This document shows, piece after piece, positions 24,230-32,663 of a stretch of DNA of 33,009 bases. Each line of letters opens with the position of its first letter. Within the stretch, counting starts at the first letter, position 1. The stretch is from Bordetella parapertussis (GTDB lineage Bacteria > Pseudomonadota > Gammaproteobacteria > Burkholderiales > Burkholderiaceae_C). Where the stretch lies: contig CAMDJU010000002.1 of the NCBI GenBank assembly GCA_945900695.1, positions 1-33,009 of the forward strand, in the 5' to 3' direction. The translations under genes were made by a program, and so were the position numbers. Below the pieces are notes generated by a model. It was not told the DNA's origin. It worked only from the letters and a program-made list of their open reading frames with translations, and did not search any database.

Positions 24230-25033
24230 TCAATGGTTTGGCTTCCATGAGGGTGGGCGCTTTTCCAAGAAAGCTTGAAAACCCTCTTGTGCCGCTGGAT
24301 CCATCATATTGCAGGCCATCACTTGACCCGCCAATTGATAGGCCGCAGCCAGGCCCATCTCCGCTTGTTGATAAAACAAGGCTTTGCCCATTTGAATGGA
24401 CACAGCAGGTTTTTCGATGATTTTCATGCACAGGTCAATGACCGCCTCCGCCAATGCATCGGAAGATACGCAGCGGTTGATCAGGCCACGCTCCAGCGCT
24501 TGTTCTGCTGAAATAAAGTCGCCCGTCAACAGCATTTCCATGGCTATTTTTCTGGAAACATTGCGGGTCAAACCCACGCTGGGCGTGGCGCAGAACAATC
24601 CATAGTGAATGCCAGAGACCGCGAAACGCGATGTTTGACTGGCCACAGCCAAATCACACATGGCCACCAACTGACAACCTGCTGCCGTGGCAATTCCATC
24701 CACCTGGGCCACCACAGGCTGGGGCAGGCTTTGCAAACCCATCATCAACCGGGAGCACTGAGCGAATAATTTTTCGTAAAAATCGCGATCCGCATGGGTG
24801 CGCATTTCCTTCAAATCGTGGCCCGATGAAAACGCCCGCCCCTTTGATGACAGCACCACCACCCGGCATGAAGGGTCGCCCTTGATCAGTTCAAGTTGAT
24901 TTTGCAAAGCCTGCATCATTTCGCTGGAGAGCGCATTGAAAGACTGGGGGCGGTTCATGCAAATTCTCACAATGCCGGGTTTGGGCGCATCGACCAGCAA
25001 GAGGGGACCATCCGTCAACAAAGTTTCTAACAT
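24230..25033 (-). CDS. Enoyl-CoA hydratase/isomerase family protein, ECHDC3-like, catalytic Glu residues absent
   Basis: The 267-residue crotonase-fold protein has the CoA-binding RAFSSGHDLKEM, the oxyanion-hole region GIATAAGCQLVAMCDLAVAS, and a GLFCATPSVGLTRNV segment as in the ECHDC3 group. In classical hydratases the two catalytic glutamates follow GGGC and lie in QPE. Here they align with Gln (AGCQ) and Gly (FAVSGIHYG), so water addition by the usual mechanism is unlikely. ECHDC3-like proteins share this feature as far as I recall. Another CoA-thioester reaction or a binding role is possible. AAAGG precedes the ATG by 6 nt. The gap to the transglutaminase-like gene is 2 nt, indicating one operon. 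Confidence 0.87.
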   Translation of the reverse strand: MLETLLTDGPLLLVDAPKPGIVRICMNRPQSFNALSSEMMQALQNQLELIKGDPSCRVVVLSSKGRAFSSGHDLKEMRTHADRDFYEKLFAQCSRLMMGLQSLPQPVVAQVDGIATAAGCQLVAMCDLAVASQTSRFAVSGIHYGLFCATPSVGLTRNVSRKIAMEMLLTGDFISAEQALERGLINRCVSSDALAEAVIDLCMKIIEKPAVSIQMGKALFYQQAEMGLAAAYQLAGQVMACNMMDPAAQEGFQAFLEKRPPSWKPNH

Positions 25034-25035
25034 AG

Positions 25036-26163
25036 CTAACCTTTTAATTCAATATCACGCAGCACAATGTCACAGGTTCCAGGCCGCAAAAGACGCGGAG
25101 ACTCGCGAGTGGCATCCATGCAACCACCGTTTTGATAAACACCCGAAGGCTCTCGGTATTTTTTCATATCCGCCAGGATGGTTGGCAACCGCTGGGGATC
25201 TGCCAGACTTTGCGCCACATGCTTGGCAACCACCGCTTCATCCATGCACCAGATACCCGCATCATCGAGGTAAGCGCCATCCCGCCAGTGAAACACTTCC
25301 ACGCATTTTTGATCCAAGGAAAAGGGGTTGGCACAGTCCCAAAAATTGCTGAACAAGCCTGCCCCCATGTAAATCACCCAGGAACCTTCGTAACCAGACA
25401 CATTGCTGGATCGAGGGTCCGGGTTGCGAAACCACACCCGATCTCCGGGAATGTAATGGAACATCGGGATGGGTTCACTTAAACTGCCGTGCTCGACCAA
25501 AAATGTCTCGTGAAATGCACCCGACGCAATGGCTTTGATTTGCCACTGATGGTGCAAGTTTTCAAACAACAAAGTGTTGCTGATTTGGGCCTCTTGCGTG
25601 ATGCCCAACAAAATCACATATTCGCTGGCGCGGTAACAGGAAAACGCGTATTCGCTGCCAGAGAAAGCGGGTTGCGTGGCCAATCGCAATGCCTCAATCA
25701 ACGGCCGTGATGGTTTGAGGGTAAAGCCCAGATCTTTGTCATAAGACCAGTGGGACATCGGCCTGTCGACAGCCCGGGTATCAAACTTCAATGAAGTTAA
25801 ATGTGCCGCTTGGGCGATGAATTTTCTGACCCGGATGTGGCTCAAAAGTTCTTCATGGCTGGGAAACATTTGTGGATACGGGCTGCTCAATAAACCCAAC
25901 AAAATTTCATCCAGCAAAGCTTGTTCAGGGTCGGCATTTTTGAGTTGGACACCGCCCCTGATATTGAGCGTGTTATCAAGCGGCGTGAGCAATTCCCGGC
26001 CTTCCCGGCTCAATTGGTAATGCGCCCGAAGACCTCCTGCGCGGGGTTGTATATTGACCTCCAACCACGCGTCCCAAGGGGAATGACGGACCCAGCGCAA
26101 GAACTCATCCTGCGCCTCAGGGGCCCAAGCATGGGCCGTTTGGATCAAAATTCCATTTTTCAT
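25036..26163 (-). CDS. Protein resembling Bacillus Tgl transglutaminase (NlpC/P60-like fold), function unknown
   Basis: The 375-residue protein is not a standard family I can name with certainty. Its middle resembles Bacillus spore transglutaminase Tgl as I remember it. EYAFSCYRASEYVILLG (C176) aligns with the Tgl nucleophile region YAFEC followed by hydrophobic residues. HYIPGDRVWFRNPDP (236-250) aligns with the Tgl HFFLGDCLYFKNPEF segment, followed in both by a V-I-x-x-G strand. The Tgl catalytic Glu and His further on are not clearly matched. There are N-terminal (1-100) and C-terminal (285-375) extensions with several cysteines. No signal peptide is visible, and no good ribosome site precedes the ATG. 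It sits between an acyltransferase (30-nt gap) and a crotonase (2-nt gap). Confidence 0.6.
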   Translation of the reverse strand: MKNGILIQTAHAWAPEAQDEFLRWVRHSPWDAWLEVNIQPRAGGLRAHYQLSREGRELLTPLDNTLNIRGGVQLKNADPEQALLDEILLGLLSSPYPQMFPSHEELLSHIRVRKFIAQAAHLTSLKFDTRAVDRPMSHWSYDKDLGFTLKPSRPLIEALRLATQPAFSGSEYAFSCYRASEYVILLGITQEAQISNTLLFENLHHQWQIKAIASGAFHETFLVEHGSLSEPIPMFHYIPGDRVWFRNPDPRSSNVSGYEGSWVIYMGAGLFSNFWDCANPFSLDQKCVEVFHWRDGAYLDDAGIWCMDEAVVAKHVAQSLADPQRLPTILADMKKYREPSGVYQNGGCMDATRESPRLLRPGTCDIVLRDIELKG

Positions 26164-26193
26164 GCGGATGTATGAAGAAACCTTTTGACCCGT

Positions 26194-27264
26194 TCAGAAA
26201 GAATGATGGGTGCTCACGTCTGAATATCGTTTGAACAATGTGCGCTGTGCTGGTATATCAATATAGCGCCAAACGAACCAACCCAGCGCATTGCAGCATA
26301 CAAAAATCGCCAGCAACCAAACTTCAAACGGTATTCCCCAACTTTTTAAGCCAGGATAAACACAACTCAAGAGCATCAACATGGCAAAGTGCGACATGAA
26401 TAAGCCATAGGCGCAATCCCCCATTTTTCTGGCCACGGCAGTCCAAGAATGAGGGGGAATTGAAATGAATTGAGTGCTGAATAGGACCAGTGCCGTCAAA
26501 ATAGCCACAAACAACCTGGGTCTGGGCTCTATCCAAACGCACAAAAGGGCACCCACCACATACAGCCCCCATATGCCATGACCATTTTTCAATAAATGCC
26601 TCGATTGATAGGCCAAGGCGCCCAAAGCATATGTGCCTGCAAAATAAATGGCCCACATATTCCAGTTCGAGTGCAGATTGAAATAACCGAGTGACAGCAT
26701 GCCCACAGCAACCCACACCCATCGCTTGTCTAAAATCATTCCTCCCCTTGCTGTCCAATGAGACAAGGATGCCAAGCACAAGAACAAAACATACAACTGC
26801 AAATCAATGGCGACATACCAAACGCCAGCGGACAGGGCTTCCAACCCAAGGATGTCCTGCAAGAACAAAAAGTTCGCCAGCAAAACCGATGGACCGAGGT
26901 GTGCGGGCAACATATCTGGGCTTACCCACGGGTGCATTAAAAGCGCCGCCCCCACGGTCAATGTCAAACCCGCAAAATAAACGGGGGCTAAGCGCAAATA
27001 GCGATGGATCGCAAAGCGGGGTATGTTTTGAAAGCCAACCGCTTTTCCATCCAGGCTTTGTGCCGCTAAAAACCCAGCAATGACCAGAAAAACCGACACG
27101 GCCCAGGCGCCACAGTCAGAGAAAAAACCAAAAAGCTGAGGCATTTCCGCGTGCCCTCTTTCCGCGATGGGCCCATAAGCAGCCAGGTGGTGAGCGACAA
27201 TCACCTGCGCGGCCAAGCATTTCAAGAGGCCAATCAACGGAGATGAGGCTTGTAATTTATTCAA
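26194..27264 (-). CDS. Acyltransferase 3 family membrane protein (OafA/YrhL type)
   Basis: Integral membrane acyltransferases of this family transfer acetyl or other acyl groups to sugars and surface polymers. The 356-residue protein starts with IGLLKCLAAQVIVAHHLAAYG, where the His-containing helix is the family hallmark, followed by VFLVIAGFLAAQSL and HRYLRLAPVYFAGL. I count about ten hydrophobic segments, as expected, ending with FVWRYIDIPAQR. The start appears to be TTG at 27264, because no ATG occurs before residue 41 and the first helix is needed. No extracytoplasmic SGNH domain is fused. It is divergent from aat with a 46-bp intergenic region and may lead the minus-strand unit down to the Rieske gene. 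Confidence 0.85.
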   Translation of the reverse strand: MNKLQASSPLIGLLKCLAAQVIVAHHLAAYGPIAERGHAEMPQLFGFFSDCGAWAVSVFLVIAGFLAAQSLDGKAVGFQNIPRFAIHRYLRLAPVYFAGLTLTVGAALLMHPWVSPDMLPAHLGPSVLLANFLFLQDILGLEALSAGVWYVAIDLQLYVLFLCLASLSHWTARGGMILDKRWVWVAVGMLSLGYFNLHSNWNMWAIYFAGTYALGALAYQSRHLLKNGHGIWGLYVVGALLCVWIEPRPRLFVAILTALVLFSTQFISIPPHSWTAVARKMGDCAYGLFMSHFAMLMLLSCVYPGLKSWGIPFEVWLLAIFVCCNALGWFVWRYIDIPAQRTLFKRYSDVSTHHSF

Positions 27265-27268
27265 GTCA

Positions 27269-27300
27269 TTGACTTTTGTTATTTGAAACTATTTTATACA
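27269..27300 (+). promoter_or_regulatory. Candidate promoter region for aat
   Basis: TTGACT at 27269-27274 resembles a -35 box, and AT-rich TATTTT or TATACA elements follow within 15-20 bp. Spacing is not ideal for either. AAGTCA and TGACTT form a 6-bp inverted repeat at 27263-27275 that could be an operator between the divergent genes. Confidence 0.3.
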
Positions 27301-27310
27301 TGCCATCTTG

Positions 27311-28075
27311 ATGTCTCGCGCCGCCTCGTCCTTTCCGATCATTCGCGTTGGTGACCCACTGCCAGAGCCTGAATCAGCGTTGGGGCCAGATTCACCCTAC
27401 CCCGGCCTGGTGGCAGCAGGCCAAGATTTATCGGCGAGTCGGTTGATAGAGGCTTATCAACAAGGCATCTTTCCTTGGTACAGCCAAGGGCAACCCATTT
27501 TGTGGTGGAGCACTGACCCCAGGATGGTGTTGCCGGTGTCCGAGTTCAAATTGCATCGTTCCTTCAAAAAGACCTTGATCAAAACGATTTCTCAAGGTCG
27601 CCTGGAGATCAAAATAGACCAGAATTTCGATGAAGTGGTCAGGCTTTGTGCCCAATCGATAAGAGCGGGTCAAGTCGGGACGTGGATTCAACCAGAAATG
27701 ATGGTGGCTTATCGAGATTTGCACCAATTGGGTAAAGCCCATAGCGTCGAATGCTGGCTGGATGGAAATTTGGTGGGGGGCTTGTACTGTGTAGCGATCG
27801 GCAAAGCGGTGTTCGGAGAATCCATGTTTTCTCTGCAAAGTGAAGCGTCCAAAATCGCACTTACAGCGCTGATTTGTTTTTGTCGGCAGCATGGCATCCC
27901 ATCCATCGATTGCCAGCAACAAACACCCCATTTAAAGTTCATGGGCGCGCGACCCATTTCAAGGCAAGTCTTTTTGAAAGACTTGAAGCTTTTTACCCCG
28001 CAGCCGCCTCTGGCCTGGGAGTTCTTCCCCGTATACTGGAATCACATCCTGCCATTCACCCAGCAACTGACGTGA
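27311..28075 (+). CDS. aat: Leucyl/phenylalanyl-tRNA--protein transferase
   Basis: Aat attaches Leu or Phe from aminoacyl-tRNA to proteins with N-terminal Lys or Arg, marking them for ClpS-ClpAP degradation. The 254-residue protein has the family core: [50 protein letters not shown] and [21 protein letters not shown], ending with [10 protein letters not shown]. The length is slightly above the E. coli enzyme. The ATG at 27311 follows a TTG immediately upstream; no clear Shine-Dalgarno site is visible. The stop overlaps the GTG of bpt (GTGA), so the two transferases are translated from one message. Confidence 0.95.
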   Translation: MSRAASSFPIIRVGDPLPEPESALGPDSPYPGLVAAGQDLSASRLIEAYQQGIFPWYSQGQPILWWSTDPRMVLPVSEFKLHRSFKKTLIKTISQGRLEIKIDQNFDEVVRLCAQSIRAGQVGTWIQPEMMVAYRDLHQLGKAHSVECWLDGNLVGGLYCVAIGKAVFGESMFSLQSEASKIALTALICFCRQHGIPSIDCQQQTPHLKFMGARPISRQVFLKDLKLFTPQPPLAWEFFPVYWNHILPFTQQLT

Positions 28076-28809
28076 CCCATCTCAAGGATTTACCGCTTCA
28101 AGCCTTGCAGTTTTATGCAACGGCGCCCTACCCTTGCAGCTACTTGCCACAACTCCAGGCGCGCTCACAGGTTGCCACCCCCAGCCATCTGATCCACAAC
28201 GATATTTACTCAGAATTGGTGGCCAGAGGGTTTCGCCGCAGCGGCCTTTTCACTTATCGCCCTTACTGCGATGGTTGCCGAGCCTGCATCCCATTGCGCA
28301 TCGACATCAATGACTTCAAGCCCAATCGAAGCCAACGCAGGGCCTATAGACAACACCAACATTTGGTTCCGCGCATAGTCAATTTGGCCTACCAAGACGA
28401 CCACTATCACCTGTACCTGAGGTACCAAACCGGTCGACACGCTGGTGGTGGCATGGACCAAGACAGCATTGATCAATACACCCAGTTTTTGCTGCAAAGC
28501 CGAGTGAACTCACGCTTGGTTGAGTTTCGGCTACCCACCGAGGATGGCTCTCCTGGCGACCTCAAAATGGTGTCCATCTTGGATGTCCTCAATGACGGCA
28601 TTTCAGCGGTTTACACCTTTTATGAGCCAGAGGCCCATGCCGACTACGGTACCTACGGCGTGATGTGGCAAGTCGAGCAAGCCAAAACTCTGGGTCTGCC
28701 TTATGTCTATCTTGGCTATTGGATCAAAAACAGCCCTAAGATGAATTACAAGGCCCACTTCAAGCCTCACCAAACTTTGGTGGACGGCCATTGGCAAAGC
28801 CAAGATTGA
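28072..28809 (+). CDS. bpt: Aspartate/glutamate leucyltransferase (Bpt)
   Basis: Bpt transfers Leu to proteins with N-terminal Asp or Glu, the second bacterial branch of the N-degron pathway. The 245-residue protein is related to eukaryotic Ate1. It has YPCSYLP near the N-terminus, [20 protein letters not shown] followed by CRACIPLRI (C22, C66, C69 and C72 conserved), [21 protein letters not shown] in two parts, and [20 protein letters not shown]. The GTG at 28072 overlaps the aat stop and gives the family N-terminus. A longer frame from 27874 would lie inside aat and is not used. The adjacent aat-bpt pair is common in proteobacteria. Confidence 0.95.
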   Translation: MTHLKDLPLQALQFYATAPYPCSYLPQLQARSQVATPSHLIHNDIYSELVARGFRRSGLFTYRPYCDGCRACIPLRIDINDFKPNRSQRRAYRQHQHLVPRIVNLAYQDDHYHLYLRYQTGRHAGGGMDQDSIDQYTQFLLQSRVNSRLVEFRLPTEDGSPGDLKMVSILDVLNDGISAVYTFYEPEAHADYGTYGVMWQVEQAKTLGLPYVYLGYWIKNSPKMNYKAHFKPHQTLVDGHWQSQD

Positions 28810-28817
28810 TCATCCGC

Positions 28818-28823
28818 TAAAAT
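28818..28823 (+). promoter_or_regulatory. Possible -10 element giving a leaderless IclR-family mRNA
   Basis: TAAAAT lies 6 bp before the ATG of the IclR-family gene, which itself lacks a Shine-Dalgarno site. Transcription would begin at or next to the A of the start codon. TTGGCA at 28791-28796 is a possible -35, but the 21-bp spacing is long. Confidence 0.3.
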
Positions 28824-28829
28824 TGCACA

Positions 28830-29612
28830 ATGCGAAAAATTGATGCACTCAATTCATCCACCCCATCGATTCAGGTCATTGAGCGAATCTTTACCCTGAT
28901 TGATGTTTTGTCATCTCGCGAAGAGGCGGTTTCACTCAAAGAAATCAGTGAAAAAAGCGGTTTGCACCCCTCGACAGCCCATCGAATTCTCAATGACTTG
29001 GCCTGTGGCCGTTTTGTGGACCGACCAGAGGCGGGCAGCTACCGGCTTGGCATGCGGCTATTGGAATTGGGCAACCTGGTCAAAGGCCGCCTGAATGTTC
29101 GCGATGCAGCCCTGTTGCCCATGCGTGAACTGCACCGTCAAATACAGCAGCCCATCAATCTCAGTGTGCGGCAAGGTGATGAGATCATTTATATCGAACG
29201 GGCTTTCAGTGAGCGCTCTGGCATGCAAGTGGTTCGCGCCATCGGCGGCAGAGCCCCGTTGCATTTGACCTCCGTGGGTAAACTGTTTTTGTCTGTCGAT
29301 GACATCCAAAAAGTGCGCGCCTATGCCACCCGAACCGGCTTGAATGGTCAAACCCGCAACAGCATCACCCAAATCAACATCCTCGAGCGAGAGTTGTCCA
29401 AAGTCAGGCAATACGGCGTTGCACATGACAATGAGGAATTGGAATTGGGCGTGCGCTGCTTGGCCGCGGGCATTTACGATGACCAATCCAAGTTGGTCGC
29501 TGGCTTGTCCATCTCCGCCCCCAGCGATCGGATGAGCGATGAATGGCGCCCCAAATTGCAAGCCATTGCACAGCAAATATCTTTGGCTTTGGGCCACAGA
29601 AAGCCTTTTTAA
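28830..29612 (+). CDS. IclR family transcriptional regulator
   Basis: The 260-residue protein has an N-terminal winged helix-turn-helix (about residues 16-75: VIERIFTLIDVLSSREEAVS, LKEISEKSGLHPSTAHRILN, RPEAGSYRLGMRLLELG) and a C-terminal IclR effector domain (GRAPLHLTSVGKLFL, DNEELELGVRCLAAGI and a final SAPSDRM). Such regulators control aromatic or organic acid catabolism by binding a small metabolite. The gene lies 20 nt after bpt and might also be read from that transcript. It is not adjacent to the catabolic region, so its target cannot be assigned; the cox-linked genes about 5 kb away are one candidate. Confidence 0.92.
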   Translation: MRKIDALNSSTPSIQVIERIFTLIDVLSSREEAVSLKEISEKSGLHPSTAHRILNDLACGRFVDRPEAGSYRLGMRLLELGNLVKGRLNVRDAALLPMRELHRQIQQPINLSVRQGDEIIYIERAFSERSGMQVVRAIGGRAPLHLTSVGKLFLSVDDIQKVRAYATRTGLNGQTRNSITQINILERELSKVRQYGVAHDNEELELGVRCLAAGIYDDQSKLVAGLSISAPSDRMSDEWRPKLQAIAQQISLALGHRKPF

Positions 29613-29671
29613 TTGACAACGCGGGGCACCAGGCCTTTCCATCTTCCACCGCAGAACCACTTTTCCCAACC

Positions 29672-30124
29672 ATGACAACTGGCCCCACCACTGAAGAAGC
29701 CTTTATATGGAGCGATAAATTTATCTTGGGTTATCGGCCCATTGATGAAACCCATGAAGAGTTTGTAGATCTGGTCAGGCAAATGGAAGCCGCGGCCGAC
29801 CCCGATTTACCCCTTCTTTTGGCCCTTTTTGCAGAGCATGCCAAGGCACACTTTGACCTGGAAAACAAGCTCATGGTGGAGACTGAATTCCCCCCCAGGG
29901 ATTGCCACATTGATGAGCATGCAGCGGTGATGAAATCCATCGAAGAAGTGCTGGCTCTGGTCAACCAGGGGCAATATGCCTACGGGCGCAGTCTGATTGA
30001 TGAGTTGATCAGATGGTTCCCCTCTCATGCTGACCATTTGGATTCGGCATTGGCCCATTGGATGTGCAAACGAAGCCTGGGCGGAAAACCAGTGGTGTTG
30101 CGGCGCAATTTGCAATTGCGCTGA
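29672..30124 (+). CDS. Hemerythrin domain protein (bacteriohemerythrin)
   Basis: This single-domain diiron protein binds O2 or senses oxygen or iron. The 150-residue sequence carries the expected ligands: H28 (IDETHEEF), H60 and E64 (HAKAHFDLEN), H79 and H83 (CHIDEHAAV), and H119 with D124 (SHADHLDSA). The start at 29672 gives the usual bacteriohemerythrin N-terminus with an aromatic W before the first ligand (FIWSDKFILGY). An upstream in-frame ATG at 29543 would overlap the IclR gene and add unlike sequence. No signal or membrane part is seen. No clear ribosome site precedes the ATG. The neighbours do not indicate a specific partner. Confidence 0.9.
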   Translation: MTTGPTTEEAFIWSDKFILGYRPIDETHEEFVDLVRQMEAAADPDLPLLLALFAEHAKAHFDLENKLMVETEFPPRDCHIDEHAAVMKSIEEVLALVNQGQYAYGRSLIDELIRWFPSHADHLDSALAHWMCKRSLGGKPVVLRRNLQLR

Positions 30125-30194
30125 ACGCCATGGGGGCGCGCCAACCCTGAGTTTCAACCATCGGTTCTGCCGAACCCGCTGATGGCTCCACGCC

Positions 30195-31889
30195 ATGATG
30201 AAAATCCTCAAAGAATTTTTAAAACAAGCCACACAGGTGCGCATGCTGCTCATCACAGCCATGATGTCGTGGGGTGTATTGCAATGGAATTTGCCCAATC
30301 TCGGCAACAATTTGATTCCACGCAATTTTTTTGTCGCGGCCATGCTGTGCTTGGCCTGCGCTGCTTGCTGGACACATGTCTTCGCCAGTCGGCAGATCCG
30401 GTGGACGCCGGTATGGGGTGCGTTGCTGATTCCTCCGGTGGTGATCGGGCTTCACGCCGCGTCGGTCCCAGTGGGCAGCTTTCCCCACTTCCCTTGGTTA
30501 GCGGGTCTGGTCTTGGCTTTGATGGCCTGCTTTTGCATTGGTCTATCGCAAATGGCTTTGAAGCGCTCGCAATGGCGCTCGATCAGCCTGGTGCTGCTGT
30601 CAGGCACCAGCTTGCTTTGCGGGGTCACCCTGTTGAGCCCCGAATACTTGGGATGGAATGCCCTGTGGTTTTCATTGCCCCTGCCATTGCGTGCCGCCCA
30701 AGGCGGGTTTCAACAACCCAATTTGCTGGCCAGCTTTTTGGCCACCTCGATCATTTTTGCCCTTTGGCAGCAACTGCGCCCTGACTCAACCATCAAAGCT
30801 TGGCGGGCCATCGGGTTGCTGACCCTGACCATGCTGCACGTTTTTATCGTGTTCAAGTCTGGGTCTCGGGTGGGTATTTTGGGCCTATCCGCCTCGATGG
30901 TGCTACTGGGCATTTGGATCCATATGTACAGCCCCCAAAACAGGCGGTTTGGGTGGTGGTGCCTGATCAGCTTGCTCATGGCAGCGCTGCTGGCAGCGTG
31001 GCTGGGGAATGTTGTCGATCGACTGTGGGACGTTTTTCAGGGGCATTCAACAACCTATCGGCTGAGCTTTGTGCATGCCAGCACCCATTTGTGGTGGCAA
31101 TCACCTTGGTGGGGACATGGGGTGGGGACATTTTCAGAAAAGATCGTTCCGGTCTTTGTGCAGTTGATCGAGGCGGGCAACAGCCTGTTCTACACACCCA
31201 ATCTGGGTCACCCTCACAACGAAGTTTTATTGTGGGCCGTTGAAACAGGTGCCATCGGTGTTTTGGGGATTGTGGGGCCTTGGGTTTTCGTGATGGTCTG
31301 GTTCGGTCTCCAGCAATCTTGGAACGGCCTGGCTTGGTGGGCTTGCTTATTGCCGATCAGCCTGCACCAATTCACCGAATTTCCTTTCCATTCATCCATG
31401 GCACACATATGGCTTTGGTGCATGGTGTTGGTATCTGGAATGCCCTCACTTGCATTTCGGCAGGTGCATTGGATGGGGCACAACTGGATCAGAAAAGGAG
31501 GCATCACCGCCATCTGTGCTTTTGCATTTGGAGCCGCTTTGATGCTGGTTGACACCGGTTGGGTCAGTTATCAGGCCTGGAAACACCGGCCAGGCTTGAT
31601 CCATTGGGGGGAAACAAATTTATCGCCCCCCATGAAGCGCGAATTCGATCACCCCATACTCAAGACCTTTGCGACCGATCAATTCAACATTTTAAATATC
31701 CCCAAGCGCATGCCTGCGAACGAAAAAACGCCCATCCATGGCTTGTGCAACGATATTTTGGAGATGGGGAAGCGCTGGCAAAACCCCACCCAATGGGCTT
31801 TGGAAAAAGAATGCCTGCTCCATCGCCATGACGAATCCGCCACGGCTTTACTCCAACGCAAAGTCAAGGCCTTGACAAAATCGCCCTAA
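30195..31889 (+). CDS. PglL/Wzy-type O-oligosaccharyltransferase or O-antigen ligase family protein
   Basis: The 564-residue membrane protein belongs to the Wzy/WaaL/PglL group, which moves lipid-linked glycans to proteins or polymers. I see ten or more hydrophobic segments. Motifs typical of the PglL branch are QGGFQQPNLLASFLATS near residue 170, FKSGSRVGILG, TYRLSFVHASTHLWWQSPWW followed by GHGVGTF, and LGHPHNEVLLWAVETGAIG near 337, where the His in the periplasmic loop is essential in related enzymes. A soluble C-terminal tail (about 450-564) follows. Comamonadaceae and Neisseria commonly use PglL for pilin or general O-glycosylation, but no pilin gene is adjacent. The start may be either of two consecutive ATGs, with no strong ribosome site. 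Confidence 0.85.
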   Translation: MMKILKEFLKQATQVRMLLITAMMSWGVLQWNLPNLGNNLIPRNFFVAAMLCLACAACWTHVFASRQIRWTPVWGALLIPPVVIGLHAASVPVGSFPHFPWLAGLVLALMACFCIGLSQMALKRSQWRSISLVLLSGTSLLCGVTLLSPEYLGWNALWFSLPLPLRAAQGGFQQPNLLASFLATSIIFALWQQLRPDSTIKAWRAIGLLTLTMLHVFIVFKSGSRVGILGLSASMVLLGIWIHMYSPQNRRFGWWCLISLLMAALLAAWLGNVVDRLWDVFQGHSTTYRLSFVHASTHLWWQSPWWGHGVGTFSEKIVPVFVQLIEAGNSLFYTPNLGHPHNEVLLWAVETGAIGVLGIVGPWVFVMVWFGLQQSWNGLAWWACLLPISLHQFTEFPFHSSMAHIWLWCMVLVSGMPSLAFRQVHWMGHNWIRKGGITAICAFAFGAALMLVDTGWVSYQAWKHRPGLIHWGETNLSPPMKREFDHPILKTFATDQFNILNIPKRMPANEKTPIHGLCNDILEMGKRWQNPTQWALEKECLLHRHDESATALLQRKVKALTKSP

Positions 31890-31948
31890 GCCTTGTCCAA
31901 GGCTGCATCAGTCACATGCTTGGTGCGCTAGCGTTTGTCATTTCACAC

Positions 31949-31986
31949 CAAAAAAAGGCTTATGTCGCAAAGCGCGACATAAGCCT
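31949..31986 (-). terminator. Intrinsic terminator of the H-NS gene
   Basis: On the minus strand a perfect 13-bp stem (arms 31956-31968 and 31974-31986) with a 5-nt loop is followed by a run of seven T. It begins 20 nt after the H-NS stop codon. There is no T-run on the plus side, so it mainly serves the minus strand. Confidence 0.93.
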
Positions 31987-32006
31987 GGCGGATAAGCAAA
32001 AGATTA

Positions 32007-32366
32007 TTAAATCAGGGCCGAATCCAATGTGCCTGCATTTTTCAAAGCCTGAACCCAAACGGGGGATTTACCGCGGCCGGTCCATGTTTGTGACGCATCA
32101 GCAGGGTTTTTGTATTTGGGGGCCACTTTTCCACGTGGGCCAGCCTTCTTGACCGCACCAGCGACTTTGGTTTTAGCAGATTTCTTTTTGCCACCGCCCA
32201 TTGCCGCCGAAATATCAGCAGCAGACAGGCCCGCATCTTTGGCAATGACCAGAATTTTCTCAATGGCACGGGTATGTGTACGGGTTTGCAAAGCTTTTTC
32301 ACGCTTTTCAAGCGCTTCACGCTCTTTGCGCAATTTGGCGAGTTGTGATGCAACAGAAGTAGCCAT
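32007..32366 (-). CDS. H-NS family nucleoid-associated protein
   Basis: H-NS-like proteins coat AT-rich DNA and silence transcription. The 119-residue protein has an N-terminal coiled-coil oligomerisation helix (VASQLAKLRKEREALEKREK), a basic Ala/Lys-rich linker with GGGKKKSAKTKVAGAVKK, and the C-terminal DNA-binding domain KYKNPADASQTWTGRGKSPV, whose T-W-x-G-R-G-x-x-P loop enters the minor groove. The start at 32366 is supported by AGGAG about 10 nt upstream; a frame extension to 32411 has no such support. Single transcription unit: it ends at a strong terminator and starts from an AT-rich intergenic region, which may allow autoregulation. This short form is common in Burkholderiales in several copies per genome. 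Confidence 0.93.
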   Translation of the reverse strand: MATSVASQLAKLRKEREALEKREKALQTRTHTRAIEKILVIAKDAGLSAADISAAMGGGKKKSAKTKVAGAVKKAGPRGKVAPKYKNPADASQTWTGRGKSPVWVQALKNAGTLDSALI

Positions 32367-32663
32367 GTTCAATATGCTCCTAAGTAAAGTTAAATCCAGA
32401 GTTAATCTCATCAGATAATGAAATTCACGAAATTATTTTACATCATCTCTGTTCAATGAGTGCTATTAACAATGCTTTTCAATGCCAATAAACGGACCTC
32501 TTGGCGATAACGCGGTTATTTTGGCTACCCATTTGAAAGATGTACGGGTATTTATTTGTGATCACACAGACGGCCAAGAACCATCTTTTAGAAACCACTT
32601 TATCGATAAAAATCCTGGCTAACAATTTGGGTAAAATTAAACCTTTTAATTGGGATGATATTC
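32367..32663. other. AT-rich divergent intergenic region between H-NS and HTH genes
   Basis: These 297 bp contain no convincing gene. The part from about 32380 to 32470 and from 32520 on is clearly richer in A/T than the rest of the window. It should hold both divergent promoters. TAAAAT elements occur on both strands (minus strand near 32435, plus strand near 32632), without good -35 partners. The base composition would favour binding by H-NS itself. Confidence 0.5.

Noticed and set aside
27874..28071. Upstream extension of the bpt frame into aat
   Set aside because: Family alignment from memory and the GTGA junction support the GTG at 28072.
31889..31904. Hairpin AGCCTT-GTCC-AAGGCT at the end of the oligosaccharyltransferase gene
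   Set aside because: No T-run follows on the plus strand, so it is not a convincing intrinsic terminator.
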